Positions 33,726-40,035 of a stretch of DNA of 40,035 bases are shown here, one piece after another. The stretch covers positions 1-40,035 of the forward strand of contig JARLIJ010000094.1 in assembly GCA_031291795.1 (NCBI GenBank). The letters are read 5' to 3'. The translations under genes were made by a program, and so were the position numbers. The notes below the pieces were generated by a model that saw nothing but the letters and a program-made list of their open reading frames with translations, did no database searches and was not told the DNA's origin. Every line of letters begins with the position of its first letter. Position 1 is the first letter of the stretch. This stretch comes from Acetobacteraceae bacterium. Lineage in GTDB: Bacteria; Pseudomonadota; Alphaproteobacteria; Acetobacterales; Acetobacteraceae.

Positions 33726-33800
33726 GTCGTGGCTAGATCAGTCGTGGCTAGATCAGTCGTGGCCAGATCAGTCGTGGCCAGATCAGTCGTGGCCAGATCA
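33726..33800. repeat. Five tandem 15-bp repeats upstream of the decarboxylase gene
   Basis: Five gapless units, 75 bp in all. Units 1-2 are GTCGTGGCTAGATCA and units 3-5 are GTCGTGGCCAGATCA, so the array split into two subtypes before the last expansion. It fills most of the 98-bp gap between the GH5 gene and the decarboxylase gene, and the GH5 stop codon lies in the outermost unit. The pure repeats make copy-number change likely. Confidence 0.93.
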
Positions 33801-34937
33801 CTTGGGCGTCGTCATCAAACCCAAGGCTTGCAGGACAGCCGGATTGAGCGATGGCGACATCCCGGGCGGCCGGCGGATGTTCAGCCCCATGATGTCGTCA
33901 TAGCCCCAGAGCGCCCAGGGCATGCGAGCCGCCTCGGCAGCCGAGCGCATGCTGCGCAACCAGGCCAGGCGGGCCGGCTGGTTCAACGCGGCGGTGGCGC
34001 CGAACTCACCCAGGAGAATGGGGATGGCGTAGCGGCGCCCCCAGGCAGCGGCGGCGGCGAGCTTTGCCGTCACGCGAGTGGCGTCCCAATGCTGCGCGCA
34101 ATAGTACTGGATGACGCCCGCTGTGTCGGGGTCGGTGCGATCAGCGGCGGCGCGGCAGGCGCCCTCGTCGGTTGTGGGAAACGGCAGCCGCGCCAGTGCG
34201 GTTCGATCGAGCGCCCCCCGCCAGGCAGCCATCGAGGTCAGCTCCGCCGGGTCGTAGAGGTGGATGCTGTAGAGCACGTCGGGATCCACTTCAGGCGTCA
34301 TGGCCAGCAAGCCATTCACGCTGCCCCAGTCGTTGCCGGTCAGCACGACGGTATGCTCCGGGAGAGTCTGCCGGAGCGCCCCCAGCAGCCGGTGCTGAAG
34401 CTGTTGCCAGCCGCCCGGATCACCGGGGAATACCGGTTCGTTCAAGAGCTCGGGCACCGTGAGGCGCGGATCGAGCGAGGCGAGCAACAGGCCCAGCAAA
34501 TGCCAGGCGTCGAACAGGCGCGCCCGATCCGAGGGATCGATCTCCAGGTGCCAGCCGTCCGGGTGCAGCGCGACCACCACTGCCAGGCCGGCGTGCTGCA
34601 GGCGACGGATCGCCTCGACCAGAGCCGCGGGAACGCCGGGTGCGGACAACACGGCCGGATCCACTGCCAGGCGCACGAACCCGAAGCCAGTGCGGTGCAG
34701 CGCGGCGATCGCGTCGTCGCCGATCCAGTGCCGCAATGCGACCGGGTCGAGGCTGGCAGGGAAGCGGAACCATCCGGTGAGGTTGATCCCACGTTGCAGG
34801 GTGGCAATCCGGTCCGGCGGCGGGGCGGCGTGGGAAGCACCAGCCAGCAGGGCCACCGCTAGCAGGATGGCACACCACCAACCCACCATCGCGCCGACAC
34901 TGCGCCGACCTTGGCCAACCAATCGCGCGGCGGGCAT
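33798..34937 (-). CDS. Secreted or membrane-anchored GH5-family glycoside hydrolase
   Basis: A 379-residue protein. An N-terminal signal/anchor (GWWCAILLAVALLAGASHA, ~19-37) directs it to the periplasm or beyond. The catalytic TIM barrel follows: QRGINLTGWFRFP (strand 1), FVRLAVDP, the acid/base E167 in VPELLNEPVF, SIHLYDPAEL, and the nucleophile E311 in PILLGEFGAT. These are the GH5 landmarks; cellulase, mannanase or glucanase activity is possible. ATG 34937 has GGAG upstream; in-frame starts further out lack support. It is divergent from the GT-C gene (61-bp gap), a common arrangement of a glycan hydrolase with polysaccharide assembly enzymes. The stop codon uses the first base triplet of the tandem repeat. 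Confidence 0.9.
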   Translation of the reverse strand: MPAARLVGQGRRSVGAMVGWWCAILLAVALLAGASHAAPPPDRIATLQRGINLTGWFRFPASLDPVALRHWIGDDAIAALHRTGFGFVRLAVDPAVLSAPGVPAALVEAIRRLQHAGLAVVVALHPDGWHLEIDPSDRARLFDAWHLLGLLLASLDPRLTVPELLNEPVFPGDPGGWQQLQHRLLGALRQTLPEHTVVLTGNDWGSVNGLLAMTPEVDPDVLYSIHLYDPAELTSMAAWRGALDRTALARLPFPTTDEGACRAAADRTDPDTAGVIQYYCAQHWDATRVTAKLAAAAAWGRRYAIPILLGEFGATAALNQPARLAWLRSMRSAAEAARMPWALWGYDDIMGLNIRRPPGMSPSLNPAVLQALGLMTTPK

Positions 34938-34998
34938 GGAGCACTCCGTTAAGGTCTGGCCGTTAGCCTGCGCCGAAGTAACAGCAAGGGACTGACAC

Positions 34999-36798
34999 TT
35001 GGTTAATGGCTGGCGCGCACGGGCGGCGGTGTTGCTCCTGGCAGGTGTCGTGCTGACGGCCGCCGCCAGGCTGCGCGGCGCCGAGTACGACGAGCAATAC
35101 ACCTTGTTCCTGACCGCTGGGACACCGCGACCCGCGTGGCCGGATCGTGTGATGACCGCGGCTGAGGTGGTGGCGCTGCAAACCGGAACGGTCGGACCGG
35201 CCGCTATCGCACAGGCGTTACGGGCGACCGACGTCCATCCGCCACTCTACTTCTGGGCCGCCGCAGCGTGGCGCGGGCTGGTGGCGGACGGGCTGTTCGC
35301 GACCCGGATGCTGTCTGTCGGCTTCAGCCTGGCATCGCTGGCTCTGGTGGGCGTCATCGCGCGGCGTGTCGGCGTGCCGGGCGCGCTGGCGATGCTGCTG
35401 ACGCTGGGTTGCTACGGGTTCGCCTACACCGGCATCGTGGCGCGTGGTTTCGCGCTCGCCAACCTGTTCACGCTGATGGGGATTGCGTGCGTCATATCCG
35501 ACTGGCCGCGGCGACAGGTGTACTGCGGTGCGATCGGGGGCCTGCTGCTGGGGGCAGCAACGTTTACGAACTATCTGGCGGCATTCGTCGCCGTGGCCGC
35601 CATCGCCGGCTTTGCTACGGCAGACTGCATGCGGCCACGGATCGGACGTTCCGTGGGTATGCTCGCGGGATTCGCCGTGGCACTGCCAGTCGACGCATGG
35701 TTCTACCTGGCACAACGGGGCAGCCGCGCCGGCCAGTTCCCACCCTTCGCGCTGTGGGCCAGCCTGAGGCGGCTGGCACAGTATGGCATGGCCAACCTGG
35801 TCGGCGGCTTGCCGCTTTATGTCGACGATTCGCTGCGGCCCGCGTTCTCCATCGCACTGACCGGCCTCGCCACGACACTCCTCATCCTGGTCGCCGTGCG
35901 GTGGCAGCGTATCGCCACGCCCCCCGCCCGTCGTCTGCTGGCACTCGCCGTGGCCGCACCTCCCGTGGGCCTGCTGGCGCTCGGGTTGGCGTTCGACTCG
36001 ACGCCGATCGAGCTGCGCTACTTGGCGTTCGCCACACCGTTTGCAGCACTGCTGCTGTCAGGCGCGATCAATAGCCTGCCGCGCGGCACCAGGCTTCCGG
36101 TCACCCTCACGGTGCTGGCCGTGCAAGCCCTGGCACTCGGCGGCCTCATGACCCGGCCCGAGACCATGCAGCCGGCCCAGGCCACCGCCCGCGCGGCCGC
36201 CACTCTCGTGGGGGATGGCGTCGTGCTGCTGCCCTTCGGCAACGACGGCGTCGGTGTCGTCGGTGCCTTCGCGCGCGAGGCCACCCCCGCCCTGCCCTTC
36301 CTGGTGATCCGCCGCGACACCCCCACGGCTGCGATCCTGGCCCGCGTCGCAGCCTACCACCGCGTCACCCTGGCCTTGCTCGCCCAGGACGCCGACAGCC
36401 GCATGATCGCGACCCATCTGATGGAAATTTTCGCAACACCCAACTGGCGCCGCGTCTCCGACGGGTTCAACGTCGCAACCTACGAGCGGATATGCGTGGG
36501 AGCATCCGATGTTCTTCGAGGGATTCACGATCGCGAAACTCGACCTGCCGCAGGGCCGGATCCGGTTGCGCCACGGAGGATCCGGACCGCCGCTTGTTTT
36601 GCTGCACGGCAATCCGCAGACCCATGCGATGTGGCACCTCGTGGCGCCGACGCTGGCGAAGCATTTCACGGTGATCTGCCCGGACCTGCGCGGCTACGGC
36701 TTCTCGCTGAAGCCGCCGGCGACGCCCGACCATGCGCCCTACGCCAAGAAGGAGATGGCGAAGGACATGATCGCGGTGATGGACGCCATGGGCCATAA
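34999..36798 (+). CDS. GT-C membrane glycosyltransferase (GT39-like) with over-running C-terminus
   Basis: A 599-codon frame encoding a polytopic membrane protein. The first loop has D31-E32 (AEYDEQYTLF) and the T-D-V-H-P-P-L-Y motif at ~77-84, as in GT-C enzymes that use polyprenyl-phosphate sugars. About nine to eleven helices follow to ~residue 390, then a soluble part. The TTG at 34999 has AAGGGA 8 bases upstream. The natural end is probably near FNVATYERI (~residue 497), but no stop is found and the frame continues for ~96 residues through the first 290 bases of the dehalogenase gene in another frame; that tail is Arg/Ala-rich and looks meaningless. A lost stop or a frameshift is likely. 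Divergent from the GH5 gene. Confidence 0.75.
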   Translation: MVNGWRARAAVLLLAGVVLTAAARLRGAEYDEQYTLFLTAGTPRPAWPDRVMTAAEVVALQTGTVGPAAIAQALRATDVHPPLYFWAAAAWRGLVADGLFATRMLSVGFSLASLALVGVIARRVGVPGALAMLLTLGCYGFAYTGIVARGFALANLFTLMGIACVISDWPRRQVYCGAIGGLLLGAATFTNYLAAFVAVAAIAGFATADCMRPRIGRSVGMLAGFAVALPVDAWFYLAQRGSRAGQFPPFALWASLRRLAQYGMANLVGGLPLYVDDSLRPAFSIALTGLATTLLILVAVRWQRIATPPARRLLALAVAAPPVGLLALGLAFDSTPIELRYLAFATPFAALLLSGAINSLPRGTRLPVTLTVLAVQALALGGLMTRPETMQPAQATARAAATLVGDGVVLLPFGNDGVGVVGAFAREATPALPFLVIRRDTPTAAILARVAAYHRVTLALLAQDADSRMIATHLMEIFATPNWRRVSDGFNVATYERICVGASDVLRGIHDRETRPAAGPDPVAPRRIRTAACFAARQSADPCDVAPRGADAGEAFHGDLPGPARLRLLAEAAGDARPCALRQEGDGEGHDRGDGRHGP

Positions 36799-37387
36799 GC
36801 AATTCATGCTGGCCGGCCATGACCGGGGCGCGCGACTCGCGCATCGAGTCGCACTCGATTATCCGGACCGGGTCGCGAAACTGGCCGTGCTCGACATCGT
36901 CCCCACGCTGGAACATTTCGAGCGCGCCGACATGGAATTCGCGCTCGGCTACTATCACTGGTTCTGGCTGGCCCAGCCTCACCCCTTCCCGGAATGGCTG
37001 ATCAACAAGGCGCCGGAGGAATGGTGGCGGCAGCACACCAACCGCGATCCGTCGCAGCCCGACCTGTTCCACCCCGATGCGCTGGCAGACTACCTGGCTG
37101 CGGTGCGCCAGCCCGACATGGTGCGCGGCATGTGCGAGGACTATCGCGCCGCCGCCGGCATCGATCTGGTGCACGACACCGCCAGCCGGAGCGCCGGACA
37201 CAAGGTGCAATGCCCGATGCTGGCGCTATGGGGGGCCAAGGGGAAGATCGCCCGCTGGTACGACGCGCTTGCGATCTGGCAGTCCTATTGCAGCAACTCG
37301 GTGACCGGAGGGCCGGTCTCGTCCGGCCATTACATCGCCGAGGAGGCGCCCGAAGCCCTGCTGGACTGGTTCGGCCGGTTCTTCTGA
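36509..37387 (+). CDS. Fluoroacetate/haloacetate dehalogenase-like alpha/beta hydrolase
   Basis: A 292-residue enzyme. The catalytic set of fluoroacetate dehalogenase is complete: nucleophile D105 with carboxylate-binding R106 and R109 (GHDRGARLAHR), acid D129 (LAVLDIVPT), halide-binding H150, W151 (YYHWFWL) and a Tyr at 212 (DYRAAAGID), and base H274 (SSGHYIAEEA). The offsets to the well-studied Rhodopseudomonas enzyme are nearly constant. The oxyanion region is LLHGNPQTHAMW. It hydrolyses a C-halogen bond of a haloacetate to glycolate; fluoride activity is inference. The start codon lies inside the 3' end of the upstream GT-C frame. A broken relative is at 18551-18818. The start MFFEGFTIAKLDL fits the family. 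Confidence 0.92.
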   Translation: MFFEGFTIAKLDLPQGRIRLRHGGSGPPLVLLHGNPQTHAMWHLVAPTLAKHFTVICPDLRGYGFSLKPPATPDHAPYAKKEMAKDMIAVMDAMGHKQFMLAGHDRGARLAHRVALDYPDRVAKLAVLDIVPTLEHFERADMEFALGYYHWFWLAQPHPFPEWLINKAPEEWWRQHTNRDPSQPDLFHPDALADYLAAVRQPDMVRGMCEDYRAAAGIDLVHDTASRSAGHKVQCPMLALWGAKGKIARWYDALAIWQSYCSNSVTGGPVSSGHYIAEEAPEALLDWFGRFF

Positions 37388-37668
37388 CCGGGAGTTCCCG
37401 GACTCCGAATAGGCTGGCATTCTGGCTGGCTCCAGCATGAGGCGCGCCGATGGCGCCTGGATGAGGCAATGACCGCCTTAGGGATCGCCGAGACCATACC
37501 GGTCGAGGCGATCGCTTGTACGATGACCATTGGCAGGAAGCCTCCCGCTCATCGCGCCGCTGCTTGAAAATGTCGCCGATCCGGACCAGTCATCCGAAGT
37601 CGATGAAGCCAAGCTGTTCTTCCTGCTGCACCTGGCCACCGAGCAAGGCGACACGCGGATGCATGATC
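37388..37668. other. Spacer without recognisable gene
   Basis: 281 bp between two convergent genes. Short open frames exist on both strands but none has a recognisable motif or a good ribosome site. It could contain the remains of a lost gene; nothing specific is seen. Confidence 0.5.
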
Positions 37669-38874
37669 TCAGGTGTGCCTCGACCGGCGCGCCACATGCT
37701 GCGCACCGCCATTCGCATGGCCGTATTTGGTGATCAGCGAGGCGACGTAGCTGGCGTAGCGCTGCGCGATGTCGGCTTCCTCGATCCACAGGATGTTCTC
37801 GGCATTGTGGGTTGCGTTGGCGGAGAAATTGAAGCTGCCGGTCACGGTCCGCGCCTGGTCCACCGAGACCGCCTTGTTGTGCATGAAGTCGTGCGGGCCA
37901 CCTTCGGTGTACGGCGTCGAGTGCTTGGCAACCAGCACGGCCTTCACCTTCTCCCACAGCGCCAGCTTGTCGGCGGACTTGCCCGAGCGGCCCCAGGCTT
38001 TCTCCACTTCCGACATTTCGGGACCGTCATAGATACCGGAAACCGTCAGGCCCCGGTCGATCGCACCGGCCAGCGCTGCCAGGATACCCCCTGAGGAGAT
38101 CACCATGCAGGCGATGGATACCGTTTTCGTTGCGCCGTTGATCAGGTCGCTGACCATGCTGTCGATGCGCGAACCGTCGCCGGGTGCGAAGGATGCCCAG
38201 ACATCGGCGTCGCCCACCTTCGCCTCGCCGGTGTCGTCGCGGCCGGTGGTGCCGATCGACTCGCGTTCCCACATCTCGCCGAAATCCGTCGCGTAGAGCT
38301 TCGCGATGTCGGCCGACTGGACGATGACGATGTTGTTGTCCTGTCGCCCCCAGGCGTCGTCGGTGAAGTTGGTCGAACCGGTCCACACCGTGGGCGTGAG
38401 CGCATTGGCGTCTCGGATGATGTATTTGTCGTGCATCAGGTGGCCGCTGCCGTCGATGCCCTCGACCTCGATGCTGCGGTCGAACGTGCCGGTAATGCCT
38501 TTCTGGGTATCGATCTCTTCGAGGATGCCTTTCTGGCGGATCCGGGGATCGAGCCGGCCGAGGAACGGATGCGACGGCGGCGGGGCCGGGTCCTGCCCGT
38601 GCACGGCGAACTGAGCCGCGGTAGTGCGGTGCTGCTTCGGCTTGAAATAGGCCAGCCGGACGATGATCCCGGCCTCGGCCTGCGCATTCAGGGCGTTCAC
38701 CACCGTGTCGGCGGCGTCCCCGGTCAGCCGGAAATCGTAGATCGCGATGTCGAGCGTGGCTTTCGCCGCACCCAGGAACACCGCCAGCTTGCTGGCGACG
38801 GATTGAATCTGGGTGGTTCGGGTCGCGTCGTCGTCCGCCTGGGTCAGGAACGTGATGTCGATCCCGTCGGCCAT
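37669..38874 (-). CDS. Phospholipase D superfamily protein with two HxK(x4)D motifs
   Basis: A 401-residue protein with both halves of a PLD active site: H148-D-K150-x4-D155 followed by GSTNF (166-170), and H332-N-K334-x4-D339 followed by TGSFNFS (345-351). One active site is built from both. PLD members act on phosphodiesters of lipids or nucleic acids. No signal peptide or membrane helix is seen, so it is probably cytoplasmic. ATG 38874 is chosen because AAGGAGGGAG lies upstream; the open frame continues upstream without meaning. The N-terminal part (LDIAIYDFRLTGDAADTVVN) is the first PLD subdomain. Substrate unknown; neighbours give no clue. Confidence 0.9.
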   Translation of the reverse strand: MADGIDITFLTQADDDATRTTQIQSVASKLAVFLGAAKATLDIAIYDFRLTGDAADTVVNALNAQAEAGIIVRLAYFKPKQHRTTAAQFAVHGQDPAPPPSHPFLGRLDPRIRQKGILEEIDTQKGITGTFDRSIEVEGIDGSGHLMHDKYIIRDANALTPTVWTGSTNFTDDAWGRQDNNIVIVQSADIAKLYATDFGEMWERESIGTTGRDDTGEAKVGDADVWASFAPGDGSRIDSMVSDLINGATKTVSIACMVISSGGILAALAGAIDRGLTVSGIYDGPEMSEVEKAWGRSGKSADKLALWEKVKAVLVAKHSTPYTEGGPHDFMHNKAVSVDQARTVTGSFNFSANATHNAENILWIEEADIAQRYASYVASLITKYGHANGGAQHVARRSRHT

Positions 38875-38969
38875 GGCTCCCTCCTTGCTGGCGATATCGC
38901 CTTGCGGGGAGCCTAACGGATCGGGACGGGCGCAAATCCGACGATTGGATGAAAGCGATGCTGGGTTGG

Positions 38970-39971
38970 TCAGCCGGTGAGGCGCTTCCAGAAAAACACC
39001 GTGGCGTCCGGCGTGCCGTCGGCCAGCAGCGCAAACCCGGGAATACGCCCGACTTCCTGCCAGCCCGTCGACCGGTACAGCCACTCTGCCCGATCGCCGG
39101 CGCGGGTGTCGAGGGTGACCAGCTTCCGGCCGGCGCGCAGGGCCTCGGCCTCCAGGCGCTGCATCAGGACGCGGGCGAGGCCGTGGCGGCGGGCGTCCGG
39201 ATGCACCAGCAGCTTCTCGACCTCGGCACGGTGCGGCTGGTTCTCGGCGCTGGCGAAGGCGAGGGTCACCGTGCCGGACAGCACCCCCTCCGCCCAGGCG
39301 GCAAGCAACACGCGGCGGCCGGCGGCGACATCCTTGGCGATGCGGCGCCAGAAGGCGCTTGCGGTATCGGGGGCGAGCGGCGGGAGGAAGGAGACACCCG
39401 CTCCCTCTGCCACGCAGGTCGTCAGGATTGCGCAGAGAAGCGGTTCGGCCGAGGCGGCTGCGGCGGCGTCCAGGACTTCCACCCCGTTCACCGGCTTGGC
39501 GTAGGCGAATTCCAGCGAATGGCAGGCGTCGGCCAGCACCCGGATCGGACCGGAGCGGACATAGGAGCGCTTCTCGTAGAACCGGTGGGCGCGGTCGAAG
39601 CGGGTGTCGGACCAGAGTTTAAGCCGTGTGGCGCCCGCTGCGATGGCATACGCCTCGGCCGTGTCGAGCAGGCGGTGGCCGAGGCCGTCGCCATGCCGCG
39701 CCGGGTGGACGTAGACACGGCAGATCTCCCAGGCGCCGGTGTCGCCCAACTTACGGGTGGCGATCATGCCGACGACCGCGCCGCCGGCCTCCGCCGCCCA
39801 GAGCGCGCCGCCCTGCTCGGCGTAGTACGTGGCGAGCGTGCGGAGTTCGGGCTCCTCCCCGTCGACGTCGAGATGGACACCGGGATATTGCGCCCAGCAA
39901 GTGCCGATCAGGGCGATGAAGCCGCCGGCATCGGAGTCTCTGCCGGGGCGGATGATTGAGTGTGCCGACAT
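38970..39971 (-). CDS. Tandem GNAT-family N-acetyltransferase
   Basis: A 333-residue protein with two GNAT domains. Domain 1 (about 5-165) has the acetyl-CoA loop in ICRVYVHPARHGDGLGHRLL (with R-x-G-D-G-L-G) and LWSDTRFDRAHRFYEKRSYV. Domain 2 (about 170-333) has VEKLLVHPDARRHGLARVLM (R-x-H-G-L-A) and LDTRAGDRAEWLYRSTGWQE. Both keep the Q/R-x-x-G-x-G/A pattern, so both could bind acetyl-CoA. Tandem GNATs often acetylate small amines or antibiotics; the substrate here is unknown. ATG 39971 follows GGAGAC closely. The stretch up to the window end (39972-40035) has no gene start that can be seen. Confidence 0.87.
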   Translation of the reverse strand: MSAHSIIRPGRDSDAGGFIALIGTCWAQYPGVHLDVDGEEPELRTLATYYAEQGGALWAAEAGGAVVGMIATRKLGDTGAWEICRVYVHPARHGDGLGHRLLDTAEAYAIAAGATRLKLWSDTRFDRAHRFYEKRSYVRSGPIRVLADACHSLEFAYAKPVNGVEVLDAAAAASAEPLLCAILTTCVAEGAGVSFLPPLAPDTASAFWRRIAKDVAAGRRVLLAAWAEGVLSGTVTLAFASAENQPHRAEVEKLLVHPDARRHGLARVLMQRLEAEALRAGRKLVTLDTRAGDRAEWLYRSTGWQEVGRIPGFALLADGTPDATVFFWKRLTG

Positions 39972-40035
39972 GTCTCCATGGTCTCCCGTTGCCGGTGGTC
40001 GGGGCAAGGGAGGTCCGCGTAGTTTCTCCCCCTCC

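Noticed and set aside
33726-33800. Possible CRISPR array
   Set aside because: The units are directly contiguous with no spacers and only 15 bp long, so this is a tandem repeat.
37388-37668. Short frames between the dehalogenase and PLD genes
   Set aside because: No motif, no ribosome site, and conflicting frames on both strands.

Overview
The window looks like chromosomal DNA of a high-GC alphaproteobacterium, most likely in or near the Acetobacteraceae/Rhodospirillales. The support is the alphaproteobacterial-type SerC followed by SerA, a thioredoxin reductase gene directly followed by an LsrB/VtlR-type LysR regulator, a PEP-CTERM surface protein, and GC-rich intergenic inverted repeats. 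No rRNA, tRNA, CRISPR array, prophage or intact insertion sequence was seen. The taxonomic call is inference from gene content.

Layout. 1-583 is the C-terminus of a large FG-GAP repeat protein. 917-3594 holds a His/Met-rich periplasmic protein divergent from an OmpR/EnvZ-type two-component system. 3729-8259 has an Lrp-type regulator, a choice-of-anchor A PEP-CTERM protein, and a pair of lipid-linked sugar enzymes (GT2-GtrA and GT39). 8312-11323 is the most unusual locus: a tight leftward operon encoding a haem-oxygenase-like diiron protein, two [2Fe-2S] ferredoxins flanking an unknown 98-residue protein, and a GlcG/HbpS-type protein, preceded by a GntR/FCD regulator. 11505-14635 is serC-serA with a long leader that can form three consecutive hairpins. 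The sequence TTGTATAC(T/A)G occurs ahead of the diiron operon, of gntR and of serC, which suggests one local regulon.

14698-17732 holds two secreted unknowns, an ArsR-type regulator and an FkbM methyltransferase. 17.86-18.82 kb is a decay zone with a broken GNAT gene and a broken haloacetate dehalogenase gene. 18847-29374 is a peptide/acyl-amino-acid uptake and deacylation island: aspartoacylase-like M14, ArgE-type M20, a complete five-gene Dpp/Opp-type ABC transporter, a GT4 glycosyltransferase and a second M20 deacylase. 29763-31780 is trxB-lsrB, followed by a gene-free stretch with four consecutive inverted repeats that may be an RNA. 32251-37387 contains a group II PLP decarboxylase preceded by five perfect-length 15-bp tandem repeats, a GH5 glycosidase, a GT-C membrane transferase, and a fluoroacetate-dehalogenase-like hydrolase carrying the full known catalytic set. 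37669-39971 has a phospholipase D family protein and a tandem GNAT protein.

Best candidate for an undescribed system: the GntR-linked diiron/ferredoxin operon at 8312-11323. Its composition suggests an oxidase or oxygenase with its own electron-transfer proteins; the substrate cannot be read from the sequence.
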